The notes under the pieces are model-generated. The model saw only the letters and a list, made by a program, of their open reading frames with translations. It had not been told where the DNA came from and searched no databases. The translations under genes were made by a program, and so were the position numbers. Shown one piece after another: positions 1 through 11,894 of a stretch of DNA of 64,000 nucleotides (position 1 is its first letter; each line of letters begins with the position of its first letter). The DNA is taken from the NCBI GenBank assembly GCA_017591395.1, contig WEDG01011418.1, forward strand, positions 44,452 through 108,451. Direction: 5' to 3'. This stretch comes from Schistocephalus solidus (lineage: Eukaryota > Platyhelminthes > Cestoda > Diphyllobothriidea > Diphyllobothriidae).

Positions 1-930
1 AAGCAAAGGTTTCCACATTTTTGAGTTGAGCACTGTTGACATGGATACGGGGAGCATTGTATTTCGCGCTGGGTGGCGGCTGTTTCTTAACAACCGTTTA
101 AGCTCTACTGATTGTTAATCCGAAATCGGCGCAGCGTGCGGCGAAGATGTCCATACTCCTTTGCATGTCCTCCTCCGTCATGGTGTTAAGGGCGCATTTG
201 TCCGCAAAGAGCAAGACATGGACTGAAGTCGTAGACAGGCGCGTTGAAGCCTGCAAACGCCGACTGTTGAGAAGGTGCCCGTCAGTTCTGTAGGCGATGC
301 GGATACCAGGCTGCTCGTCATGGTAGGCGTCCATCAGCATATCAGAGAACATGAGACTGAAAAGGGTGGGGGGCCAATACGAAGCCCTGATTCTCTCCGT
401 TTGTCACTGCGAATGCTTCGGATACCGTCCCGTTGTCAGTGACGCACGCCGTCATCCCGTAGCTGACGCCCCATGTGAATGAACCGCTCAGGACAGCCAA
501 CCTTCTGCATGACTTTCCACAGTCCGTCGCGATTCACCGTTTCAAGGCTTTTGTTAGATCCACGAGGGTAGTGTAAAGGTGAGGTTACATTTCCTGGTAC
601 TTCTCTTGTAGCTGGCGGGCGGCAAACCTCATGTAGGTTGTTCCGCGGCGTCGGCGGAAGCCACATTGGCTTTCCGGGAGCAGGCCCTTCTCTAGGTGAC
701 CGTTCAGACTATTGAGAAGGATACGGGTATAGATCTTCCAAGTGATGTTGAGCAACGAAATGCCTCTCTGGTTATCATAGATTTGCCGGTTCCCCTTCCG
801 TTTGTAGAGATGGACGATGGTCGTGTCTTTGAAATCCTGAGGAACTTGTCATTGGCGCCACATCTACTGGAAGAGTGTTGTGAGTTCTGCCATCAGCCGA
901 GGCCCACCGTGCTTGTAGACTTCCGGTGTT
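1..930 (-). mobile_element. RTE-like LINE reverse transcriptase fragment (copy 1)
   Basis: Read on the minus strand, this is the RT region of the same LINE family as the copy at 7305-11890. The longest open piece (98-352) carries LMDAYHDEQPGIRIAYRTDG and then LLFADKCALN, where the second catalytic Asp of the FADD motif has become Lys. A second piece (436-666) covers the region before it, including TVNRDGLWKVMQKVGCPERF of motif A surroundings. Homology stops near 930 in the segment encoding PEVYKHGGP, so the copy is 5' truncated; its 3' part runs off the window start. Frame changes and the Asp loss make it non-functional. Confidence 0.85.
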
Positions 931-3380
931 GATATACCGGAAGGCACGGTGCATAGGGTGTGAAAGACTTCGCAACGATTAATTAACAGCGAATGGGATG
1001 GAAATTCTCATGCAGAAGCCGACCGGCAAATGTTTTGGCTGTTGAAAAATTTCACTATAGCCTTACTTTAACTAAAAAGACATAAGCAACACTAGCAATC
1101 GATAAGCGCCTTCAAAGAAGGCGTTTTTGAGTGAGTTTGGATTTTTAAACAGAGCGAGAAAAGTAAATTACTAAAAATGAAGGATGAGAGGGAGAATGCA
1201 GGGAGTGATAGGAACATACACACCGAATATATTACAAATATTTACAAAAGTGACTTCATTGTAAAGGGAAACTGTGTGATTTAGGGAAAGACATGCACCA
1301 AACCATCCAGCAGAAACTGGAGATGAGTTTCAATTTTAACAAGGTGCCTAACAGTCATATAATTCGCATACTTAGATAAAGGCCGTTTTTTGCACGATCT
1401 CAACTTATCATTGTGAAGCGAGAAGAGGTGAGAGAATAAGATGCAACCTTGAAGCAATCCAAAGCTATTAGATAGAAGAGTAAAAGGTGGCTTGCCAGTC
1501 TGAGTGCTGAAGGAAGTGTACTCTATACAAAAAGAAATAATCCACCCAAGAGAACTGCATTGCGATGTGTTGCTACGAGAAATTTGGCGTAGAAAGCTAT
1601 TGAAAGCTTATGTTTCGTCAAGAGATACAAAAACATACGCATGGCAACCATGGTCAAGCTAGTAATTCACCACTAGTCTGTCGCACAGATTTACTTGGGT
1701 TCTGGTGAGGTATTATCTTCTCTTGAACATTCTGGAAAGTTCAGTCGGTTCCACACTTATCTATACCTCGGACGATGTCAAGTCGTGCATTTGGATCTGC
1801 TTGGAACTTCCTCCTAGAATTCCTGGCACTAAGTCTATGTTTTACAACTACTAGTAGCATTTTAAGATGATCTGTAATTTGGCTGTTATTATTACTCTCA
1901 ATGGGATGAATCCGAATAAATCACTTGAGCCGGCACCTAATAAGGTTGCATGGATCCACTCGACCGACTGACTCACACAGTTTATTGTCTTCACAACTAA
2001 ACTTGTTAACAGTGCCTGACCAGTTTCAACCTTCTACATTTGCATCCTTTTATACATAAACGACAACAACATTCAAACAAATTTTTTATTCCCACGAACA
2101 CTCAAGTTGGCATTAAATTTGATCAGAAAAGCACATTGAGTGATATATAGGTAGATTTTATCGACAAGCAACGGTCTTCGAAAGGACGTTTGGAAGGACT
2201 CTTTGGCAGGCAGGAAGGGAAAAACGCCGAATTTTGTCCAGGGAAACTTTTCTAGGTAACGGCAGTCCCTTTTAACCCCCTAACATAGTGACTAGCAGTA
2301 ACCCTCTTACAGCGGGGCATGGGAAGCAGACGACTAGTTCAGTCTGCTGAATGTGTACCGTCAGACGACCGTGCGAGTGCTCGATGCCTCAAAGGCCATA
2401 TTACAAAATGCTTGCCTGGTAGTATAATTACAGACTGTGTAAATTTGTCCATTGAAAATCTGCAATAAGACTGGTGCTTTTTGACCATGACTGAATGAGC
2501 AAGTAGGCTTTGATCAAACGAACACGAGGGGCAGAGAACTGGGTGGATCTTCAGAGTATCGCACACTTTTTTTATTCTGTTCTCTTGACCATAAACTTTG
2601 AAGTCGGTACCATGAACTGGTTTTAAACTCGTGTAAAAGGGAAAAAATGAATGAAAGTGACATTTTATCGAAGCACTTGAACCGCAACTTCATGCGTTCG
2701 GCCACGAAATTTATTCGAACATTCGAATTTACAACCAACATGTCCGACCTAATATATTTAATACTTAGAACACGTTGAAGACGGCCAATAACCTTCTTAT
2801 GCTAATAGAAACCTTGAACCCGGATTTTCTATTGCCCATGTTGTAGTAAAGAGGGCTTTTACCCATCATTGTGCCTCCCAACTTCTTTTTTCAGGGTGAG
2901 GGATACACGTTTTTCAAATGTCCGTGATCGAAATAGATCAATATCTCTGAGATGGGAATATGAAAGTTCACCCACATTATCAGTTGACCTTGAAATCCAT
3001 AGCAATATTTACGCCTTCAGATGTTATTATATCTCAATCTCCGAAATTATCAAAGAAAGCATCTGGAAAGTAACCAAGTAGTCGAGTAAAGCAAGTTATT
3101 TTGTAGGGAGACAAAACAGGGAATCATTTTTAGAGCACAAACAAAAATATTCAGAAGTTTACTTCAGAAAACTTACGTTTTCGATTATTCAATAATATAA
3201 TATAATTGAGGGTAAAGTAGCAAACGTTGAAACAGCCAATTGACAGTAAATGTGGGGAGAGGATTGAAGATGTTCGGATGTTGGGGTTATAGGGGAGGAG
3301 GAAGGGAAGGAGGAAGGAATATGAAAACAAACATGACAGAGGATACTTAGGGCCTACATAAACGCTTTATACACGCACAA
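931..3380. other. No recognised gene or repeat
   Basis: This 2.4 kb stretch is AT-rich. The open frames in it (75 codons or fewer) show no recognisable motif, and no tandem structure is visible. It could be intergenic or intronic. Confidence 0.5.
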
Positions 3381-3533
3381 GGCTGGGTAGTTTAACTGCA
3401 TGAACACTGCCTCTGTGGTTGGAAGTATCTGCTGACGCAGGAACTTGAAGTGTATCGCAGGCACTTTATAGATTACTCAGAATGGTTAGTTGATGTCTAC
3501 CCGCTGGCGGATGTCAACCAAATGAGTCCCAGT
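3381..3533 (-). mobile_element. Penelope-like element fragment, family E (C-terminal part)
   Basis: The sequence matches, with scattered changes, the minus-strand segment at 56405-56540. That segment encodes the C-terminal tail following the GIY-YIG domain of PLE family E, whose most complete copy is at 57320-58975. No reading frame remains open here. It is a short dead remnant recognised only by its similarity to the other two copies in this window. Confidence 0.6.
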
Positions 3534-4324
3534 TGCACTAGAGATTGACTTTCCCAGGCAGATTGGTGTTCGCACATCCGCTTAGATAGGCACCTAATCA
3601 TTCTACCCCACAGAAATATTAAAAATAGCAGGCAAGGTGCTAATTTCAGGAGTTCAATTCAAACCCGATAATAAAAGGCTATTCATTGACCTAGATCTGA
3701 TAATTCTTCAGTAACCTTGAAAGAGAGATCTTATATGAGATGACTTGCATAGGTTTGCCACATTCCGATGCTTTTTAACTGGCTACAGGGTCAAGTTGAG
3801 TAAAGTCCACTTCGAGCGTCGCACGGTGCTAAACAAAGTGGGCAGAGACGTGACTGGCGCGTGCCTTTTTTACAACACAGGAGACTTGCAAAGCACCTCC
3901 CCCACAGATACCGTTTTCCGATGGCAAGTCAAAGTCAAGAGGATTGGTTGTTGATGCTAAAAAAGCCACCTACGCGCGCCCCACATGGACTGGTTATTGA
4001 CTGTGCGCTGGTAGGCTGCATTCTGTGACGTAAGGTCTCGGACCTAACATAAGTGAGAATGCCATAAATGCCATATTAGGAAGGTACTATTGCATCTTAA
4101 GACTCATTCTTGTGTAGACTGCAACCTTTCAAACCACGGTTTCTGGCGCCCCGTTGATATACTTATTTAACATTTATTATAGTAAGGAATGCGTTGAATT
4201 GCATTGCGATTTTATCGATCTCAACACCTTCTCTCCTGCACTTGTTAACTTCCCAAAGTTTTAAACTAACATGATAATGGAATCGGGCCCAGCGGCTGAG
4301 GTAAGGTGACTGTAACTATCTAGG
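3534..4324. other. No recognised gene or repeat
   Basis: No domain, tRNA-like structure or tandem repeat was recognised. A 69-codon open frame at 3745-3954 has no identifiable features and is within chance expectation. Confidence 0.45.
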
Positions 4325-5125
4325 AGTTTGCCCATCGCAGAGGGCGATATCCGTCGTGTCCCCGTAGCATGGGGAGTGTAGGGACGTTGCCTTGCACACG
4401 AAGATGTTTATAATGGTAATAGGATTACACTGCATCTGCCACATGCTCTCCGGCCTCTTCACTTGCGCCTGTGTCATGAGCAAGTCCAGAAGATCAGAGG
4501 TAGGATCGGATGCATGAACCCAGGTGGGCGACCACGCATCTGGTCTGCGCTCAAGCGGCTAAGATTTCAGATAAAAAGGAAGAGAGGAGGGATTGGCTCA
4601 GATCCCAATGAGTGGGAGTGCCGCCAACTGCCAAATTAAGAAGGAACCATTGCAGCCTACTGCTCTGTCCTGAGAGGATGATCGAGCAATCCCATCTGTT
4701 GGCAGCCTCCAAGCACCGTGATAGATTAAAGCAAATCCGATTATTTATAGTGAGGAGATTGCAGTGAGAGTCAACATCAGTCACTTTTCTCACCCACTCC
4801 AGGCGCCAGTCGAGAGTCCGAGCCAGTCTACCACGTGCAGCCGAGAGAGGACACAGCGGAGGACGGCCCGCCTGTGCATGCCAAGCACCTGGCCTGCCAC
4901 GTATCAACCAGCGCACTAGGATTTCGCACAAAGGGGCAGGGCGTCTTAGAGCTTACAGTGGAGATAGTTTCATAGAGCCCTTTGTAAAAATTAACAACAC
5001 AGCCTGACTCCTCCATTCGGCCACTCCAGACAAAAAAGCAGTGGGCTGACTGCTAGTCTGGAGTTATCCTATCAGTTGACAGTCTTCTAAGCCACGACAT
5101 TTAATGCGCCGTGATATATTTTTGC
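4325..5125 (+). repeat. Dispersed repeat X, diverged copy (L orientation)
   Basis: Blocks shared with the X copy at 6428-7304 occur in the same order. They include the start region around a GTATGCTCC-like block and AGGGACGGTG, a GGGAGTGCC block, TTGCAGCC with an adjacent CTCAGTCC-like segment, and TTATAGTGAGGA following a CCGTGATAG block. The part from about 4860 partly repeats the earlier part. X encodes no recognisable protein; its nature (non-autonomous transposon or LINE-derived module) is unresolved. Confidence 0.6.
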
Positions 5126-5155
5126 GCTTCAGAGGAGTATGTGCTAAGCTGTCGA

Positions 5156-5333
<178 letters not shown>

Positions 5334-5364
5334 TTCCCTCTCTTCGATTGTCCGAGCCTGTCAA

Positions 5365-6395
5365 CCGACAGATACTGAAAGCTGACAGAGTGGCTGACAG
5401 TCGTGGATAGGTGCGCTGGGGCCTGCGTGTTTCGGGTATTTAGAGGCTGTCCATCCGTCCTGTAGACGTTGATAACGATAAGCCTTCCTTAGCATGTAAG
5501 AAACCCGGATAATTAAGAGGATAGGAGCAATTGCAGAGCCCTGCATCGCACCACTGGTCATTTAAAAATTTTCCGAAACTGTCTAATTGCCCATGGCACG
5601 CGTCATTATCCCGGCGTGCGGTTTGCCTACCATGTACCTGAGTCACTCAGAACGGTCGAATTTACACATACTTTTCCAGTCCATCGTAATTGGCCGTCAA
5701 GTTGACGATGATGGTGTAGAGGCTTATCGTATTCCCTGACATTGCTCTTGTACCTGGCTTGCAAAGAAATTCCTCAGTGGAGGTCACAGGATTGCTAGTT
5801 TTCTTTCCGCTTGTAGAGATGAACGATGTTTTAGGATTTGCGATTCATCTTGCATCTAAGTAACCGTGTGTTACTGTCGACCTTCTTGATTGACAAGAGG
5901 AAGTTCTTCGTTTCATTTCGGTGCGCATCTGCATATGTTTCTACGTTCTCACCATCTATCGAGGAGTTCTGCATCTCCCGATGTTGGCTTCTTGCACCAC
6001 GCAGAACATACCTTGTGGTGAGATGAATTTCGTTTCACAGTTGACTCGACTCTGTCTCCATTATTACATTGTCATTCCTGGCGTACAGCTCTTCCAAGCG
6101 CTTGCCCAACTGATCGTTGAAGTCAACATGGTGAGCAGATATATGCAATAGGGAAGTATTTAACTAACTAGTTGGTGGTTTACCTTGTTGTCTCATTTGA
6201 TGTTACAGTCGAAAGCTCATCTGGGAAATGTCGCTGGGGTGATCCGTCCAGCCGTCAATAGCATTGCTCGCCTTTGTCACCAACACTTCTGACCGATATC
6301 GCCTTCGGTGGAGAACGCAGTCTACGCATCCGGCTTGCCTGCTCCCGCTTCGCGAGGGGAAAGAAGGTGTTGATCAGGAAGAGGCGAGTTAAGCA
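5365..6395 (-). mobile_element. Highly degenerate RTE-like LINE fragment (copy 2)
   Basis: On the minus strand, 5361-5561 encodes GAMQGSAIAPILL, which aligns with the motif B stretch GVKQGCVLAP of the other LINE copies, followed by YMLRKAYRYQRLQDGWTAS matching the DAYRDEQPGIRIAYRTDG region. Around 5800-5830 the sequence matches the VHLYKRK segment. At 6215-6390 it matches the endonuclease C-terminal region around the WT-DHH motif. The middle is deleted or unalignable. It is an old copy of a different subfamily. Confidence 0.65.
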
Positions 6396-6427
6396 TCAAA
6401 GGCCTACCACTTACACACGCTAATTCA

Positions 6428-7304
6428 ACCGCTGTGTTCGACGATGCCCAACGTATGCTGTACAGGTACGGTGACTCGCGATGGATTATAGTGAGCGTAG
6501 ACTTGCACTGCTTTTACCTCACTCTCTGTTCCAATCCCTCCACCTATACCCGGTGTCAAGACAGAGTCGATAAGAACAGAGATGGGAGAGGGCACAGGCC
6601 TATGCACTGTGGTTCTACTCCAAAAAAGAACACAACAACAGGAGAGAGGGGCGGCTTGGAGCCCGGTGTCAAGACAGAGTCATGAAGCCCGGAGATGGGA
6701 GAGGGCGCAGGTGGCTGGCATTATCGGAGCCACCCCTGGGTGTACCACCACACCTGACTCGGATCCCACGGAGTGGGAGTGCCATAAAGACCACACTAAG
6801 AAGGAGTCATTGCAGCCCGACTCTCAGTCCGCCTGTCAGCCACTCTGCACAAAACACAAACTGGGTTGACCATGCGGTCCGAGTTGTCCCGTCAATTGGC
6901 AACCTTTCAAGCCTAGACTTTTAGTGCACCGTCATAGGTTAAAGGGCATCAGATTGTTTATAGTGAGGAAAATGCGCTAAGCTGTTGACCTCACTGTCTT
7001 CCTTACCCCCAATATCGGACCACTGTCCAAGCCAGTCGATTGTATGAGGTGGGAATAGGCGCATTGGCTAATGGTACGGAATACCCGTCTTCGCGTGCAA
7101 AGCATGAACTGGTACCCACAATGCACACACCAAGATTCACTAAACCATTGGATATGGAGGAGCCATCGCCGTCTGACTTCCAGTCCACTGGTAAGCCACT
7201 CGACACACACAGCACATACACTGGGCCGATGGCTTGGTCTGGTGTAGGCGTCAGATTGGTAGCCTTCCAAGCCACGGTTTCTACGATACCGTGATATTCT
7301 AAGG
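6428..7304 (+). repeat. Dispersed repeat X, left copy flanking LINE copy 3
   Basis: About 0.87 kb that reappears inverted at 11895-12660. Blocks shared in order: CCAACGTATGCT near the start, GCCCGGTGTCAAGACAGAGTC, GATGGGAGAGGGCGCAG, GTGTACCACCACACCTGACT, GGGAGTGCCATAAAG, CAATTGGCAACCTTTCAAGC, GATTGTTTATAGTGA, and CCACGGTTTCTACGATACCG at the inner end. The left copy has an internal duplication of about 110 bp at roughly 6555-6680. It runs straight into the LINE 5' region. No coding capacity is evident. Confidence 0.8.
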
Positions 7305-7928
7305 TGCATGATGATGTTGAGTGTGTTGTGTATTTATATGGGGTGTAAGGGAACTAGTTAGGGGTAGCACCACACAGATAGCATTTGGTCGATCCATTTG
7401 TCTCGTACAGGTGGTGAATTCTCCTGTGGCCGCCTCTAACTGGTACCCAACTCTCACCTGTGGCTCCTCGAAGTCGGGTTCTTCCCAGCGGCCACACCCC
7501 GGGCAACCGTCACGACTGGCGGGCTAAACCAGGTGAGGGTCTCCTGGTGTTGTGTGTGCCTCCACACCCGGTATGTCTGACTACCGAACTTCCCACCTCC
7601 CCCCTCTCGAAACGTCCTTCAGTGGGAGTGACAGCAACCCCGTAGGCGGCCCAGGCTAACTCGGGTCGTTCTCCCACTAAAATAAAACCATGACTCATAG
7701 TGGAGTTCGGCAGCCGTCTGGGATGTCCGAGCGGCCCTAATTAGGGATAGCACTGCTTGCCTCCTCGCGGAGGAAGGGGCTAGAAAAAGTGCTCTAAACA
7801 AATGCTGGTTATCACGTCTTCTGCAGCCGGCCGCGGCTCGCAGATCGCAAAATACGCGGTCGTTAAACTCAAACAAACAACAATAACCCCTGTCCTAATC
7901 CCCCCCGCCATACCCTCCAGGCTGCTCG

Positions 7929-8303
7929 GTGAGTCCACTCACACTATCAGCCTGGAATGTTCGTTCCCTTTTAGACAGTCCTAGGAGCAACCGGCCGGAA
8001 CGGAGGACGGTGCTACTCGCTCGGGAACTGGCTCGCTATAAGGTGGACATTGCTGCTCTCAGCGAGATCCGATTCTCTAGGCAGGGTCAGCTGGAGGAGG
8101 TGGGTGCCGGCTACACCTTCTTCTGGAGCGGCCGGCCAAAGGCAGAGCGACGCGACGCTGGCGTTGCCTTTGCCATCCGGAACGACATCGTGGGACGTCT
8201 GCCCTATCTGCCGCAGAGTATCAATGATCGCCTGATGAGCCTCCGCCTGCCTCTTTGGGGAGACCAGTTTGCCACCATCATCAGCGCCTACGCTCCCCAA
8301 TGA
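7929..8303 (+). pseudogene. LINE copy 3: endonuclease, N-terminal half
   Basis: The frame encodes the first half of an exonuclease-endonuclease-phosphatase type domain. Visible motifs: SAWNVRSLLD (catalytic Asn region), DIAALSEIRF (metal-binding Glu), [13 protein letters not shown], and IISAYAP at the end. A GTG is the first possible start inside the open stretch, but the true start is unknown and may lie upstream. The frame ends because one C is apparently missing in the run near 8296; the protein continues in another frame from there. Confidence 0.85.
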
Positions 8304-9565
8304 CGAGCTCTGATTCGGCGAAGGACAAATTATACGAGGACCTGCACGCCTTGCTGGCGACTGTGCCGAAAGAGGACAAGTTAATTGTCCTTGGTGAGTT
8401 TAATGCCCGCGTCGGGACAGACCACGCTGCCTTGCAGGGACTGCTGGGTCCCCACGGTCTCGATAGCTGTAAGGATAACGGCCTCCTTCTTCTGCGCACG
8501 TGGGCGGAACACCGTCTCCTGTTGACCAACACTTTCTTCTGCCTTTCGACGCGAGAGAAGGGCACGTGGATGCACACTCGGTTGCGGTGCCGGCATCTGC
8601 TGCACTATTTTCTCGTCCGGAGGCGAGATCGAAAGGACGTGCTGGTAACCAAGGCAATCCGCAATGCCGATGGTTGGACAAATCACCACCTCATCATCTC
8701 TCAGATGAGGCTCCGACTGCAAACCCGACGAAGGCCCCAAGGTAAGAGGCCGCCAGGTAAGTTAAAAACTCTTTTATTAAATTTGCCTGCTCACCGTTTT
8801 GATTTCAGAAACCAAATAACCGAGAAACTGGAGGACCTGTATGCTCTAGCTGATAATGCTACCATTGAGACTGCGAAATGTCATCCAGTGCACCGCCCTC
8901 GAAGTCTTCGGACGCGCATGCCGTCACAAAAGGACTGGTTTGCCGCCAATGACGCAGACATCAGCAACTTTCTCGCGGAGAAGAGCGAACTACACAAAAC
9001 CTACATGGACCTTCGGACAGACGCCACCAAAGCAGCCTTCTTCAGATGCCGGCGCGTTGTACAGCAATGGCTGCGGGAGATGCAGGAGGCCTGGATGATC
9101 CAAAAGGCTGAGGAAATCCGGGAGTATGCGGACCGCAATGAAAGGAAAAACTTTATAAAAGCTAACAAGGCCATCTACGGCCCCTGCATCAAGGGGTCCG
9201 CACCGCTACTCAGCTCTAACGGCACAACACTGCTGACAGAGAAAGCGCAAATTCTGAAGCGCTGGGCCGAGCACTTCAGAAGTGTCCTTAATTGCTCATC
9301 AGCCATATCCGATGCTGCCATTGACCAGCTAACTCAAGTGGACACGAACAATGACCTGCATCTGCCGCCTTCCCTACCAGAAACCATCCGGGCAGTGCAG
9401 CAGATTTCCAGCGATAAAGCACCAGCATCCGACGCGATCCCACCGGAAGTCTACAAGCACGGTGGGCCCTGGCTGATGGCAGAACTCACAACACTCTCCC
9501 AGGAGATGAAGCGCCAAGGACGAGTTCCTCAGGATTTCAAAGACGCGACCATCATCCATCTCTAA
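8298..9565 (+). pseudogene. LINE copy 3: endonuclease C-half, linker and start of RT
   Basis: Continues the endonuclease after the frameshift. It carries [12 protein letters not shown], where families of this type normally have GDFN, and WTNHHLIIS, where Asp-His is usual at the catalytic dyad; both changes would be expected to harm nicking. A linker rich in charged residues follows, then the RT start with [18 protein letters not shown] and [12 protein letters not shown]. It ends at a stop where the related copies continue as YKRK. Confidence 0.85.
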
Positions 9566-10241
9566 AACGGAAGAGGAACCGGCAAGTCTCTGATAATAAC
9601 AGAGGCGTGTCGTTGCTCAACTTTGCCGGGAAGATCTTCGCCAGTATCATTCTCAATCATCTGAACGGTCACCTAGAGCAATGCCTGCTCGCGGAAAGCC
9701 AATGCGGCTTCCGCTGACACCACGGAACAACCAGCTACAAGAGAAGTGCCAGGAGATACGAACTCACCTTTACACTACCTTCGTTGATCTGACGAAAGCC
9801 TTTGACACGGTGAATCGCGACGGACTGTGGAAAGTCGGCTGTCCCGAGCGGTTCACGCACATGGGGCGTCAGCTTCATGACGGGATGACGGCGCGTGTCA
9901 CTGACAACGGGATGGTATCCGAAGCATTCGCAGTGACCAAAGGAGTGAAGCAGGGCTGCGTATTGGCTCCCACCCAGTTCAGTCTCATTTTCTCGGCTAT
10001 GCTGATGGACGCCTACCGTGATGAACAGCCTTGTATCCGCATCGCCTACAGAACTGACGGGCACCTTCTAAACAGTGAGCGTATGCAGGCTTCAACGCGC
10101 GTGTCTACGACTACAGTCCATGACTTGCTCTTCGCGGACGACTTCGCCTTTAACACCGTGACAGAGGAGGACATGCAAAGGAGCATGGACCTCTTCGCCA
10201 CAGGCTGCGCCGAATTTGGATTAACAATCAGTACAGCTTAA
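9566..10241 (+). pseudogene. LINE copy 3: reverse transcriptase palm
   Basis: Carries the RT core motifs in order: TTFVDLTKAFDTVNRDGLW (motif A with catalytic Asp), GVKQGCVLAPTQFSLIFSAM (motif B) and LLFADDFAFN (motif C with both catalytic Asp residues intact). A TGA at 9713-9715 follows ESQCGFR, and a small deletion then shifts the frame. The TAA at 10239-10241 is a single in-frame nonsense change, because the same frame resumes at 10242. Confidence 0.88.
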
Positions 10242-11250
10242 ACGGTTGTTGTGCACCAGCCTCCACCCAGCGCGGAATGCAATGCTCCCCGAATTAATGT
10301 CAGCGGTGCTCAGCTCAATAATGTGGAAACCTTTGCTTATTTGGGTAGCACCCTGTCATGCAACACGAGAATCGATGACGAGGTTGCCCAACGGATCTCC
10401 AAAGCTAGTCAGGCCTTCGGCCGGCTGCAGGACCCCGTGTGCAATCGCCACGGTATTCACCTGAACACCAAACTGAAAATGTACAAAGCAGTCGTCTTGA
10501 CAACACTCCTTTACGGAGCAGAGACCTGGACCGTCTACTCGAACCAAGCCAGGAAGCTGAATCACTTTCGTCTGAGCTGCCTCCGCAGAATACTGAAGCT
10601 GAGATGGCAAGACAGGATCTCGGACATGGAAGTCCTGGAGCGTACCGGAATCCTCAGCATCCAAGCCATGCTGAGGCAAGTGCAACTGCGATGGAGCGGC
10701 AACTTGGTAAGATTGGACGACGAGCGACTACCCAAACAACTTTTCTACGGAGATGTCGCTACGGCTGCTCGCCGACAGGTAGGTCAAAAACGACGCTACA
10801 AGGACACTTTGAAGAAATCTCTGAAGCAACTGCAAATCACCCGGGCAACCTGGGAGGACCTCGCCCAGGATAGACTGGCATGGAGAAGATCCGTGAAGAC
10901 TGGTTCAGCAATCTATGAGGCCAACCTGATCGCCGCCGCCAAGGCCAAAAGAGTGGCACGAAAGTCACCAGCGCCCCGGACCAACATCGTCGATGCCCAC
11001 ACCCTGCCAACATGCCCGCGCTGTCAACGCATCTTCCGTGCGAGAATCGGCCTGGTTGGACATCTTCTGACAAAATGCACCAACAATCCGACAATTCCAA
11101 CTTCTACGTCAAATTCTGCCACCGCTCATTCAGACTCCCCTACCCTCTCTCCTGGCATCAATTCCCTTACTCCCACCATCATAGAGACCACATCCCTCTA
11201 CTCATCGCCTTTACCCCAACCACGGCCTCCGCCTTCACTACCATCACTAC
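10242..11250 (+). pseudogene. LINE copy 3: RT thumb and C-terminal region with first zinc finger
   Basis: In frame with the palm after one nonsense codon. It contains [28 protein letters not shown] and [19 protein letters not shown], all typical of the RTE-like RT C-terminal half, then a basic stretch and a first Cys/His finger, [17 protein letters not shown], at about 11009-11060. A Ser/Thr/Pro-rich linker follows, in which the frame is lost; the in-frame stop comes at 11324. Confidence 0.85.
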
Positions 11251-11803
11251 CACCGTCAGTGATGGGGACTCTCTTCTTAACTGTCCTCAATGCGACCGCA
11301 CATTCTCCTCACGAATCGGTCTAGTCGGTCACCTGCGAATCCATCGTACAGAGACTGGGGAACCATTGCCTGGAGCACCAACACACAGCAGCGATCGCCG
11401 CCTCCACTGCCCTCACTGTTCTCGCGCATTCACTTATCGCATGCGCCTATTCGGTCACATGCGCAACCATGACAGCGGAATTCACCGCAATGCCGACAGT
11501 ACCGATACACCATTCACACCCTCCGCTCCTGCCATTCTTACCACCACTGCCACCCCCACTACCATGAATGACATCCCCCAAGCCTCTACCCATTTTTCCT
11601 GCTCACAATGCGCCCGCAAATTAAACTCACGCATCGGCCTGGTCGGTCACCTGCGAATCCATTTCAAGGAGGTCGGTGAACCAGTGCCTGGAGCTACGAC
11701 ATACAGTCTCCGCGCCTGCCTCCACTGGCCTCACTGCTCCCGCACATTTACACACCGCATGGGCCTAGTAGGACACATGCGCCTCCACGACAACCTGCAG
11801 TAA
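11250..11803 (+). pseudogene. LINE copy 3: C-terminal C2H2 zinc-finger array
   Basis: Four further fingers lie in a frame different from the thumb: [60 protein letters not shown] and WPHCSRTFTHRMGLVGHMRL. Each is followed by a His, and the last has Trp in place of its first Cys. Spacers with TGEPLPGA-like text separate pairs. The array presumably binds nucleic acid during integration or RNA packaging; that role is inference. The stop at 11801-11803 matches the end of the element's coding region. Confidence 0.85.
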
Positions 11804-11894
11804 ACCACCGGAGGCTAAGCCACATCAGTACACACTACCTACACCAATACATAGACAAAACCCTCACAATCATCATAATTTACCTGATAAAATC

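Larger units (their letters stand above)
7305..11890 (+). mobile_element. RTE-like LINE with C-terminal zinc fingers (copy 3, near full length)
   Basis: A non-LTR retrotransposon with this order: untranslated leader (7305-7928), apurinic-like endonuclease (7929-8740), linker, reverse transcriptase (about 9300-10700), C-terminal segment, and five C2H2-type zinc fingers (11009-11803). Such elements copy their RNA into nicked genomic DNA. The coding region is broken by a frameshift near 8296, stops at 9563-9565, 9713-9715 and 10239-10241, a frame change near 9720-9740, and another near 11230-11250. The layout of motifs is RTE-like; clade assignment is by recognition, not by a tree. No poly(A) tail is visible at the 3' end. 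Confidence 0.9.
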
